DNA of 32,402 nucleotides from JBBQWT01 sp038210375 (GTDB lineage Bacteria; Acidobacteriota; Terriglobia; Terriglobales; Acidobacteriaceae). This document shows positions 17,547 through 25,108 of the stretch, piece after piece (within the stretch, counting starts at the first letter, position 1; each line of letters begins with the position of its first letter). The notes beneath the pieces are model-generated. The model was not told the origin of the DNA and ran no database searches. It worked only from the letters and a program-made list of their open reading frames with translations. The stretch is from assembly GCA_038210375.1 (NCBI GenBank), contig JBBQWT010000033.1:1-32402 (forward strand). Direction: 5' to 3'. The translations under genes were made by a program, and so were the position numbers.

Positions 17547-18773
17547 ATGGCCACTGCCGCCAAAGACTATTACGGCCTTCTCGGGGTCAAGAAGACGGCC
17601 ACTCCGGACGAGATACGCAAAGCGTTTCGCAAGATGGCGCGCAAGTGGCACCCTGACGTCAACCCCAACAACCGCCAGGCCGAGGAAAAATTCAAGGAAA
17701 TTTCCGAAGCCAACGACGTACTCAGCGAACCCAAGAAGCGCAAGATTTACGACCAGTTCGGTTTCTATTCCGACAACATCGACGCGGCGGCGGCCGAGGC
17801 CGCGACCGCCGGCGGCCATCGCGGCGGTGGTTTTCCCGGGGGTGGGGCCCAGCGCGGCGCCCAGGGCCAGGGCGTCCCCTTCGATTTCAGTGGATTTGAT
17901 TTTTCCGATTTTGGCCCGGAAGCCGGCCGCTCCGGCCCCCAGGCCCCGCGCGGCGGCAGCGGCGGCTTCAAGGATATTTTTTCCAGCATCTTCAGCGGCC
18001 GGGGCGCGGGCGGCATGCAGGAAGGTCCGCAACCCGGCACTGATCTGGAATATCAGGCGAGCGTTGGTTTCTGGCAGGCCATCCGCGGCGGAGTGGTGCG
18101 CATGCAGATCTCACGCAGCGAAACCTGCGCCGCCTGTCACGGGCGCGGCAGCATCGGGCCTGGGGGCACGTGTCCGGAATGCAAGGGCTCCGGCCAGGTG
18201 ACCCAGACGGGCGGGCGCATGAAGTTCAATATCGCGTGTCCGCGTTGCGGCGGCACCGGCCACGCCAAGAACGTTTGTCCCACCTGTCACGGCGAAGGCT
18301 CGGTGAACCGCACCGAATCACTGGAAGTGCGCATCAAGCCCGGCACCCGCGACGGGCAGCGCATCCGGATTCCCGGCAAAGGCAACGCGGGAGCGCACGG
18401 CGGTCCTGCCGGCGATCTGTTCATCATCGTGCGCGCAGGCGACCACCCGCTGTTTCGCCGCGACGGCGAAGACATCAGCGTCACCATTCCGGTTTCGGTG
18501 ACCGAAGCCGCGCTGGGCGCGCGCATCGAAGTGCCCACCATCGATGGCCGCGCCAGCCTCAAAGTGCCGCCGGGAACACAAAGCGGACAAAAACTTCGGC
18601 TGCGCGAAAAAGGCGTGCCCTCTTCGCGCCAGGAAGGCGCGCGCGGCGACCAGATCGTTGAAATCAAGATCGTGGTGCCGCAGCTTCGCGACGAAAAATC
18701 CAAAGAAATTCTGCGCGAGTTCGCGCGGTTGAACGCCGACGACCCGCGCGCCGACCTGTGGGGCAAAGTCTAA
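17547..18773 (+). CDS. dnaJ: DnaJ co-chaperone (Hsp40), type I
   Basis: 408 aa. The J domain (residues 7-72) contains KWHPDVNP with the HPD motif that stimulates DnaK ATPase. A long Gly/Phe-rich segment follows (about 75-165). The zinc-binding domain has four repeats (CAACHGRG, CPECKGSG, CPRCGGTG, CPTCHGEG), and the C-terminal substrate-binding domains end with DPRADLWGKV. It is therefore a type I DnaJ rather than CbpA. It works with the upstream DnaK. It lies 96 bases after dnaK, past the perfect palindrome, and 37 bases before hspR. The ribosome binding site is weak (CAGGTCC about 16 bases upstream), which may keep levels below those of DnaK. Confidence 0.97.
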   Translation: MATAAKDYYGLLGVKKTATPDEIRKAFRKMARKWHPDVNPNNRQAEEKFKEISEANDVLSEPKKRKIYDQFGFYSDNIDAAAAEAATAGGHRGGGFPGGGAQRGAQGQGVPFDFSGFDFSDFGPEAGRSGPQAPRGGSGGFKDIFSSIFSGRGAGGMQEGPQPGTDLEYQASVGFWQAIRGGVVRMQISRSETCAACHGRGSIGPGGTCPECKGSGQVTQTGGRMKFNIACPRCGGTGHAKNVCPTCHGEGSVNRTESLEVRIKPGTRDGQRIRIPGKGNAGAHGGPAGDLFIIVRAGDHPLFRRDGEDISVTIPVSVTEAALGARIEVPTIDGRASLKVPPGTQSGQKLRLREKGVPSSRQEGARGDQIVEIKIVVPQLRDEKSKEILREFARLNADDPRADLWGKV

Positions 18774-18810
18774 GGCTTCACCAGCGCAAGGGGAAGCGGG
18801 AGGCAAAGTT

Positions 18811-19194
18811 ATGGGCCAGAGAAAACGCCAAGGCGCGTACATGATCAGCGCGGTGGCGGAGATGTATGACATTCATCCCCAGACCTTGCGGCTGTACGAG
18901 CGCGAAGGCCTGCTCAAGCCATCCCGTACCGAAGGCAATACCCGTTATTACACCGAGGCCGATCTGGGCCGGCTGGAATTTATCCTGTCGCTGGCCCGCG
19001 ACCTGGGCGTGAACATCTCCGGCATCGCCATCATCCTGCAGATGCGCGAGCGCATGGAAGAAATGCAGCTCCAGATGCAGGAATTTGTCTCGCTGATGCA
19101 AAGGGAAGTCATCGCCCGGGTGAACGCCCAGCAGGATCCCGCCAAGGGCGCCATCATTCCCATCCGGCGGCACCCGGACGCCCGCAAGAAGTAG
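18811..19194 (+). CDS. hspR: HspR heat-shock repressor, MerR family
   Basis: 127 aa with a GGGAGG ten bases before the ATG. The N-terminal half is a MerR-type winged helix-turn-helix (YMISAVAEMYDIHPQTLRLY, EREGLLKPSRTEGNTRYYTE) with the HPQTLRLYEREGL signature of HspR. A coiled-coil segment follows (MRERMEEMQLQMQEFVSLMQ). The C-terminus is basic. HspR represses dnaK-type operons by binding HAIR inverted repeats with DnaK as co-repressor in Streptomyces; the same loop is likely here because a HAIR-like site lies in the dnaK promoter. It is the third gene of the cluster. Confidence 0.93.
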   Translation: MGQRKRQGAYMISAVAEMYDIHPQTLRLYEREGLLKPSRTEGNTRYYTEADLGRLEFILSLARDLGVNISGIAIILQMRERMEEMQLQMQEFVSLMQREVIARVNAQQDPAKGAIIPIRRHPDARKK

Positions 19195-19223
19195 GCTTCC
19201 TGCCGGGACCGCAACCCAGCCGA

Positions 19224-19245
19224 GCGGGCAGGCATGCCAGCCCGC
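19224..19245 (+). terminator. Hairpin after hspR
   Basis: GCGGGC-AGGCATGCCA-GCCCGC can fold into a stable stem with a palindromic GGCATGCC core, 30 bases past the hspR stop. No T-run follows. It probably marks the end of the dnaK-dnaJ-hspR transcript. Confidence 0.5.
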
Positions 19246-19371
19246 CCATCCCCGCACCTCTTGCCAACTTGTTCCCGCCCCTGTATCTATTGCTTAGCTG
19301 TCCTTTCCCTATAGTCTCGGTAAGCTGGGATGGCGGCCAAGATAGCCTTGCACCCGCAGCCTGGAGGTAAT

Positions 19372-20490
19372 GTGTTCCCAGAGATCGCTCACCTTGCGCA
19401 TAAGACTTTCGTGTTCCGCACGATGATCTCGCGGACGCTGATCTTCAGGGCGATGGTGCTGGCCGCGTTGCCGGCGGTGTTCGCCGTGGCCGCCTTCGGA
19501 CAGCCATCGCGTGGCGGTGGGGTGGCGCCGGTTCAGCTCATTATCCGGGTAGCGCTCGACAACGGCCAGCCGCTTCATGTGCCGGCGCGGGTGCAGATCT
19601 CCAGCGGCGGAAGCCCCGCGGCAGAATCGTTCACCGACGATCGCGGCGAAGTTCGGATGAATGTGATCTCGGGCGCATACCGCATCACCGTGACCGGCCC
19701 CGATATTCAGGAGACGGTGACCGATTCGATTGAAGTGGATGCGCAACAAGGCAGCCACTTTGAATTCATTCGGGTGCAGCCCAGGGTGAGCGCTGATCCC
19801 AGCAGCATGCAGCCTTCGATTGCAGTCGTGGACATCAACGTTCCCGGAAAAGCGCAAAAAGAATTTGCCAAAGGCACAGACGCGCTGTTCAAGAATAATC
19901 TTCCCGAAGCCAAAGAAAGGTTGGAGAAGGCCATCGGCCTTTATCCTCATTACGCCACCGCATACAACTACCTGGGATTGGCGGAGATTAAGGCCGGCCA
20001 TACCGAGGCGGCGCAAACCGCCTTTGAGCAGGCCACCAAATTGAACGAGCACTATACCGACGCTTATCTCAATCTGGGCAAATTGAAATACCAGCAGGAA
20101 AAATTTCCCGAAGCAGCGGTCTATCTCAGTAAAGTTTTGAGCGCGGACCCTGACAATCTGGCAGCGCTGACCATGCTGGCTCGCACCCAACTGGTGGCGG
20201 GGAAATATGATCTGGCTCTGGCCAATGCCCGCAAGGTAAACGCGTCCAAGCTGCCGCATCCTTCGCTGGCACACCTGATCGCGGCCCAGGCCATGGAGCT
20301 GAAGGGTGACCCCAGGGGCTCGGTCGCCGAGTACAAGGAATTCCTCAAAGAATCGCCGGACAATCCGCTGTCGCCTCGCATCAAGGCGGCGGTCGAGCAC
20401 TACGAGCAGAGCCAGTCGGCGTCCGCGGACGTCAAGCCGGTTCCCGCAGCTTCGCAGAAGCCGTCACCGGCCACGCCGCCTAAGAATTAG
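19372..20490 (+). CDS. Secreted TPR-repeat protein
   Basis: 372 aa from a GTG at 19372, chosen because GGAGG stands four bases upstream. In-frame ATGs at 19330 and 19423 lack a comparable site, though 19423 would give the neater signal peptide (MISRTLIFRAMVLAALPAVF, cleavage near AAFG-Q). Residues about 55-135 form a small beta-domain of carboxypeptidase-regulatory style (ARVQISSGG, DDRGEVRMNVISGAYRITVT). About 162-330 hold at least four tetratricopeptide units (LFKNNLPEAKERLEKAIGLY, AYNYLGLAEIKAGHTEAAQT, DAYLNLGKLKYQQEKFPEAA). The C-terminus is Pro/Ser-rich. It is likely an exported scaffold or interaction protein of unknown partner, in a style common in Acidobacteria. It stands alone after the heat-shock cluster. 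Confidence 0.85.
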   Translation: MFPEIAHLAHKTFVFRTMISRTLIFRAMVLAALPAVFAVAAFGQPSRGGGVAPVQLIIRVALDNGQPLHVPARVQISSGGSPAAESFTDDRGEVRMNVISGAYRITVTGPDIQETVTDSIEVDAQQGSHFEFIRVQPRVSADPSSMQPSIAVVDINVPGKAQKEFAKGTDALFKNNLPEAKERLEKAIGLYPHYATAYNYLGLAEIKAGHTEAAQTAFEQATKLNEHYTDAYLNLGKLKYQQEKFPEAAVYLSKVLSADPDNLAALTMLARTQLVAGKYDLALANARKVNASKLPHPSLAHLIAAQAMELKGDPRGSVAEYKEFLKESPDNPLSPRIKAAVEHYEQSQSASADVKPVPAASQKPSPATPPKN

Positions 20491-20534
20491 TTCCAGGCGC
20501 AGGCGAGATAGGATTGATTAGCGCCCCCACGGGA

Positions 20535-20604
20535 TGTCATTCTGACGACCCCCGGCTTTATCGGGGTGAGGAAGAATCCCTACTCTCTGCAAACTCTCAG
20601 CGAA
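20535..20604 (+). repeat. 70-bp TGTCATTC repeat, copy D (left arm of second inverted pair)
   Basis: It begins TGTCATTCTGACGACCCCC, has GGCTTTATCGGGGTGAGG in the stem and GAAGAATCCCTACTCTC after it. Together with the copy at 20689-20758 it forms an inverted pair of 224 bases overall inside the 388-base gap at 20491-20878. No gene is seen in that gap. Confidence 0.88.
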
Positions 20605-20688
20605 CCCTATGATTCATCTCCGTCACTGACCACTGCATGACCGTCGAGCGCGGCGCCTTATCCATACCGGCGGGCCCAGAAAGAACTC

Positions 20689-20758
20689 CGGGGAAATATT
20701 TGTCGAACAGTAGGGGTCCTTCCTCACCCCGATAAAGAAAGGGGTCGTCAGGATGACA
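20689..20758 (-). repeat. 70-bp TGTCATTC repeat, copy E (right arm of second inverted pair)
   Basis: It reads GGGGAAATATTTGTCGAACA, then GTAGGGGTCCTTCCTCACCC and ends GGGGTCGTCAGGATGACA on the plus strand. It matches copies B and C over the full 70 bases, with a few differences in the stem (AAAGAAAGG in place of AAAGCCGGG). Confidence 0.88.
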
Positions 20759-20878
20759 CCGGGGATGGGGCTTGAGCGCCCAGCGGACACAGGGCGAAAG
20801 CGGTCGTAAGTTGCGACGCAGAATCATATGCCGGCTGTTTCCACCAAGGAGCGAGGACTCGTAAATCGGCATCCCCGA

Positions 20879-21802
20879 CTACTGGAAAAATTCGCTCATC
20901 TCGGGCGCGGTGGCTGCGGCGCCGGGATAGGTGAGCACGTTCAATCCATGCATGACCAGGCGCAACAGGCTCTGGTGCTGGTAGGTGGTGGTGGAACTGA
21001 AGCCGCGCTTTGCTTTGGCGCTTACCAGGACGGCGGCGACACGGCCGCCGCCGTTGGTGGTGTCAGATTGCAGGGCCTCGTCGAAGACCACGATCAGTAG
21101 ACCATCCGCCTGGAAAGTGCTGTTGGCGAGCAGCGGCCCCATGTTCTGCTGCAGCCACACGTCGGCTGCGGAAAGAGTTCCGTCGTGGGCGTCATCGAGC
21201 AGGTTGGGAACCACAAATGAAAAGTTAGGTAACTGGTTGGCGGCCAGGTCCGCGCCGAACTGCGAGAACGGCACCAGATTTTTTGCCTGGGTGGCGCTGC
21301 CGGTCACATCGCTGATGTAGGCCATGGGGTTGTGGTGCTTCGAATAAGGATATGAATCACCGCCGGTATATCCCACCGAGGGCAGGCTCTCGGCGTAGGT
21401 CTTGTAAGTTTTTCCCGACGCCACCAGCTGGCGCACCACGTTATCCACGCTCACCGTTCCCGAAAAAGAATCGTCGTTGGTGATGATCTGCCCGGTCGTC
21501 ATCATCAGGTAGTTTCCGATCGAGGGGTGAGTGTTGGCGTAAAATTTCGTGGCCGAACCATATTGCAGGGCCAGGCTGTTCAGATACGGCATGCTGGAAT
21601 TGCCAATGACGTCGCTGTAGTTATGGTTCTCTTCGACCACCAGCACCACGTGATTGAACTGGGGAAAGGTGGCGCTGGGTGGGGTCGTAGGCAGAATCGT
21701 GGCGTTGGGTGATGAGGTCCCGCAGCCGGAAGCTGCCGCGATCGCGAGCAGAATCAGAAAGAGCCAGGCAGGGCGCTTGCCGTAAGACAAATAGGATGCC
21801 AT
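20879..21802 (-). CDS. Phosphoesterase-family lipoprotein (acid phosphatase/phospholipase C-like)
   Basis: 307 aa. An N-terminal lipobox (LAIAAASGC, Cys27) indicates a lipoprotein. The mature protein has NHVVLVVEENHNYSDVIGNS, TKFYANTHPSIGNYLMMTTG, the central DSYPYSKHHNPMAY and late FQADGLLIVVFDEALQSDTT followed by GGGRVAAVLVSAKAKRG. These are hallmarks of the PF04185-type phosphoesterase family that includes AcpA and phospholipase C-like enzymes: an early metal-binding EN block and a late DE block. The substrate is uncertain (phosphomonoester or phospholipid). It lies 95 bases downstream of cmk on the same strand and may have its own promoter. Acidobacteria carry many of these. Confidence 0.88.
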   Translation of the reverse strand: MASYLSYGKRPAWLFLILLAIAAASGCGTSSPNATILPTTPPSATFPQFNHVVLVVEENHNYSDVIGNSSMPYLNSLALQYGSATKFYANTHPSIGNYLMMTTGQIITNDDSFSGTVSVDNVVRQLVASGKTYKTYAESLPSVGYTGGDSYPYSKHHNPMAYISDVTGSATQAKNLVPFSQFGADLAANQLPNFSFVVPNLLDDAHDGTLSAADVWLQQNMGPLLANSTFQADGLLIVVFDEALQSDTTNGGGRVAAVLVSAKAKRGFSSTTTYQHQSLLRLVMHGLNVLTYPGAAATAPEMSEFFQ

Positions 21803-21897
21803 AAGATTTCGGGCCTCAAGATGCGGGATTCGCTCTTGTTAAGATGCGCGCGAACAGGGGACAGATTCGATGGAGGCGCAGCGAATTTAAATGGTAT

Positions 21898-22632
21898 CTA
21901 TTCGGTTTTTCCCACAATCTTAAGCCTGGCCTGCTCCACGATGGCCTCGGCGCGCGCCACTACTTCTTCCAGCGTCAAATGCGAAGCATCGAGATGGATG
22001 GCATCGGCGGCGGCGACCAGCGGCGATGTCACGCGCGTGCGGTCGCGATGATCGCGCTGGTGCAGATCAGCCAGCACCGCGTCGATGGTCTCGGATTTTT
22101 CCGGGGACTGCTGTTCGAAGCGGCGCTGGCCGCGCACCTCGGGGTCGGCGTCGAGAAAAATCTTGACGTCCGCATCGGGGAAAACCTGGGTGCCGATATC
22201 GCGCCCTTCCATCACCACGCCCCCTGCCAGGCCCATCTGGCGCTGGCGTCCGACCATCCACTGACGAACCTTGGGATGCACGGAGACCCGCGAGGCCACC
22301 TCGGTCACCTCGGCATCGCGAATTCGCTCGGAGACATCCTCGGTATCGAGGGTGACGCGGCTGCCGTCGCGGGTGGCAATCAGCTCGATGCGGGATTCGT
22401 TGGCCAGATCGTAAATTGCGGCCTCGTCATCGTAGGGCGTTCCCTGCAGCATGGCCTTGAGCGCCAGGGCGCGATACATGGCGCCGGTTTCGATATTCAC
22501 ATACGAAAGCTTGTGGGCCAGCCGCGCCGCCAGCGTGCTCTTGCCCGCACCCGCCGGTCCATCGATGGCAATGATCAGGCGGCGGACCCGCCCGGGCCGC
22601 GGCGCGTCCGCGCTGTCATTGTCGCCGATCAT
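21898..22632 (-). CDS. cmk: Cytidylate kinase
   Basis: 244 aa. After a short extra N-terminus, the P-loop reads AIDGPAGAGKSTLAARLAHK. YVNIETGAMYRALALKAM and VVMEGRDIGTQVFPDADVKI are the CMP-binding and NMP-kinase blocks, followed by LDADPEVRGQRRFEQ. It phosphorylates CMP and dCMP to the diphosphates. The ATG at 22630-22632 overlaps the TGA of the preceding AlkZ-related gene in the form ATGA, so the two are probably translationally coupled. The length is slightly above the usual 220-230. Confidence 0.96.
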   Translation of the reverse strand: MIGDNDSADAPRPGRVRRLIIAIDGPAGAGKSTLAARLAHKLSYVNIETGAMYRALALKAMLQGTPYDDEAAIYDLANESRIELIATRDGSRVTLDTEDVSERIRDAEVTEVASRVSVHPKVRQWMVGRQRQMGLAGGVVMEGRDIGTQVFPDADVKIFLDADPEVRGQRRFEQQSPEKSETIDAVLADLHQRDHRDRTRVTSPLVAAADAIHLDASHLTLEEVVARAEAIVEQARLKIVGKTE

Positions 22633-25073
22633 GCTTCAGGCTCGCTGGGCGGTTTTTCTTTGAGGCCGCGAATCTTTGTACCCCGGGCAAACGGCGCCGA
22701 TCCCGAGGCCTTGCGCGGGTCGCGTCGCGGAAGGTAGTTGCCGTCTTTCGAAGTTCGCGGCTTTCCGAATGAAGATTTCCCGCCGAATTTTGATTCGCCG
22801 GGCTTCGATCTGCGGCCCGGTGCAAATTTCCCGCCACTGCGCGCGCCCCCAAAGCCAGTTCTCCCCGGCTTCGCTCCACCCGGGCCGGGGCCACGCGACA
22901 TTCCGCCGTATCGCGATTCTGGTTGAGCGGATTTCGTTGAGTCGGACCGGGCAGGTCGCGGCCGGTCAGAGTTTGGCCGCTCGGATCTCGGCCGATCGGG
23001 TCTTGGCCGGTCGGGTCTTGGCCGGTCGGCTCCGGCGCGTCCGGACTTCGTCTGCTCGAATATTGGACGATCGAACTTTGGCCGGTCAGAGCTTGGCCGT
23101 CCAGAACTGGCGCCTTCAGGCCGATCCGGTCTCTTCCGGTCTGGTCTTGGCCGGTCCGACCCACTCCTTGCGAACCGTGGGCTCGATCCGCGAAATTTTG
23201 ATTCAGTTCCTTCGGCTGATCTGCGTGGCCCACTTCTGGCGCTAGCCGACCATCCCCCGTCGGCGCCTGGCCTGCCCTCGGGTCTGCTCTCGCCCGGTTT
23301 GCCAAAGCGGGACTTGCCGAATTTTCCCGCGGGATGCGAGCTTCCGCCCTCCGTTCGCGAAGGCCTCGGCTTCCCAACACCCGGCTTCGAAAATCCTCGT
23401 TTCGCGAACCCTTTCCCGGCAAATCCTGATTTTGAAAAGCCCGGTTTCGCAAGCCCCGGTTTGGAAAACCCAGGCTTCGAAGAGGCGGGCTCCGCAAACG
23501 GTTTCTTCACGTAGCTTGAGGCTGGTGATGTCGCGCCCGCTTGCGCTGGAAAAAAAGCAGGAGTCGAAGCAGGCTCGGCGATGGACGAACCAACATCAAC
23601 CGGCGACGTGATTGCCGAGCTCATGTCAGTCATTGGGTCGCTGGCTGGTGGCGTGTATCGCCGGTTCTCTTCCGGAACTTTTCTTTCAACGGAAGACGAA
23701 ACCTCCGGCGCGGAATATGCCGGACCGGAAACATCGAGCGGGGTCTCCCCGGAATTCGCACCTCGGAAACTTGGATCTCGCGAAGGTGGTCCCTGTGATT
23801 TCGCATCGCGGAAACTGGATCGCCTCGCACCCGCGAGCTTCGCGGAATCCGAAGGCCGCCGCGAAAATGCAGGCCGCGAACCGCCGGCTCCGCTTTTCGA
23901 AAAAGGCCGCGTGCCCCCTCCTGGCCGAGGCCGCCCTGGGCGGGAATCCCGTGGCCCCGCGCTCCTGGTGCGGGCCGCGGGCACGGAACTCGTTGCCGCC
24001 GCGGCGGGTGGGAGCTTGCGCTTGAAAATTGAATTCTCCTGCGGGCCGGTGGGACGCCGAGTGGTCTTGACTTCAGCCTGTTCCGGGGAAGCGGCTGCGG
24101 TAATCCCATCCTCTGCGGATTTAGAGGAAGCGCTATTGGGCTGCTCGTTCGCTCGAACCTCCGCCTCCGCGCTTCTCGAGCGCGGCGATGACACTTTGCG
24201 TGGCATGCGGGGAAATTTTCCTGGCCCGGTGGCTGCCGGGGTCATGCACACCAGCGAGCGCTCGCCGGTATGGGAAAAGCTGAAGTCGCGCGTGGTGAGC
24301 AGCGCTTTGATGGCTTCGCTGACCCGCGACCTGGCCACCATGGGAGCGAAAAAGTCTTCGACCTCGCGCGGCTCCGCGGCCACCACGCAATCCAGATACT
24401 TCGACACCAGCGCCGAAACCGCTTCGGCCACTGAAAGCTGTCCACCTTCTTTCACCGCTTCGGGCGACCAGCGGTAGAGAACGTCCCACGACGCGCCGTC
24501 GGCGGCGTTGTAATCCACCCGCGTGATCATCAGCGACGCCCAAAGCTCGTTCAACGCGCGATCCAGTGCGGCGTCGGATAGCTCGACGCCCACCAGCCCG
24601 CCGAATTTCCTGGTGGTGATCGGCCCGTGTTCCTGCACGGCGCGGTACACGTCCTGGGCCAGCGCGGAAAGCTTGCCGTGTCCGGTTACGCTGTTTTCGC
24701 GCACCGTGCGCCGGGGATTGCGGTCGCCCATCAGCGCGTAGAAGAATGGAAACACCGCCGCCGAAACCAGGAAGTTGGTCTTGCCGAAAAGGTTGGTCTC
24801 GTACGCCGTGCGCTCGCGCAGCAGACGCACCATCAATTCCAGTGACTCGGTGGCGCGCGCGTCGGCATACACGTGCTGCCAGGTCGGCAGGTTCTCATCG
24901 TTGCCGGAATATGCGCCCACAAATGTGGGCGCCAGCACCGCCGGCTTCAGTGGGTACATCAGGCAGAAGCCCACCGACTCCATAAATTCACGCGCCTCTT
25001 CGAGGGTGCGCATCGGCCGGCCATCGAGACGCCATTTGTGGCGCCTTCTTTCCTGTAATTCGGTTTCTGTCAT
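22629..25073 (-). CDS. AlkZ-related winged-helix protein with a very long disordered basic tail
   Basis: 814 aa from the ATG at 25071-25073 (MTETELQERRRHKWRLDGRP), 35 bases after mutL; an upstream extension of 50 codons would overlap mutL. Residues 1 to about 290 look like the AlkZ/YcaQ-related winged-helix domain of cross-link DNA glycosylases (TRKFGGLVGVELSDAALDRA, NELWASLMITRVDYNAADGA, EVEDFFAPMVARSRVSEAIK). The catalytic QxQ motif of AlkZ was not found, so enzymatic activity is doubtful. From about 290 on the protein is low-complexity and rich in Arg, Pro, Ser, Gly and Lys, with two repeat blocks: KPGFSKPGLAKPGFSKSGF (near 23400-23500) and DRPRPDRPRPDRPRSERP (near 22960-23060). Such tails usually bind nucleic acids or form condensates (inference). 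It overlaps cmk. Confidence 0.75.
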   Translation of the reverse strand: MTETELQERRRHKWRLDGRPMRTLEEAREFMESVGFCLMYPLKPAVLAPTFVGAYSGNDENLPTWQHVYADARATESLELMVRLLRERTAYETNLFGKTNFLVSAAVFPFFYALMGDRNPRRTVRENSVTGHGKLSALAQDVYRAVQEHGPITTRKFGGLVGVELSDAALDRALNELWASLMITRVDYNAADGASWDVLYRWSPEAVKEGGQLSVAEAVSALVSKYLDCVVAAEPREVEDFFAPMVARSRVSEAIKALLTTRDFSFSHTGERSLVCMTPAATGPGKFPRMPRKVSSPRSRSAEAEVRANEQPNSASSKSAEDGITAAASPEQAEVKTTRRPTGPQENSIFKRKLPPAAAATSSVPAARTRSAGPRDSRPGRPRPGGGTRPFSKSGAGGSRPAFSRRPSDSAKLAGARRSSFRDAKSQGPPSRDPSFRGANSGETPLDVSGPAYSAPEVSSSVERKVPEENRRYTPPASDPMTDMSSAITSPVDVGSSIAEPASTPAFFPAQAGATSPASSYVKKPFAEPASSKPGFSKPGLAKPGFSKSGFAGKGFAKRGFSKPGVGKPRPSRTEGGSSHPAGKFGKSRFGKPGESRPEGRPGADGGWSASARSGPRRSAEGTESKFRGSSPRFARSGSDRPRPDRKRPDRPEGASSGRPSSDRPKFDRPIFEQTKSGRAGADRPRPDRPRPDRPRSERPNSDRPRPARSDSTKSAQPESRYGGMSRGPGPGGAKPGRTGFGGARSGGKFAPGRRSKPGESKFGGKSSFGKPRTSKDGNYLPRRDPRKASGSAPFARGTKIRGLKEKPPSEPEA

Positions 25074-25108
25074 GATTGTTTTTGAGGGTTCGCGGGCGCC
25101 GCGCCTGC

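Noticed and set aside
22960..23060. Regularly spaced short repeats that could suggest a CRISPR or tandem-repeat locus
   Set aside because: They are in frame with the Asp-Arg-Pro-rich tail of the AlkZ-related protein, are imperfect, and have no spacers of fixed length.
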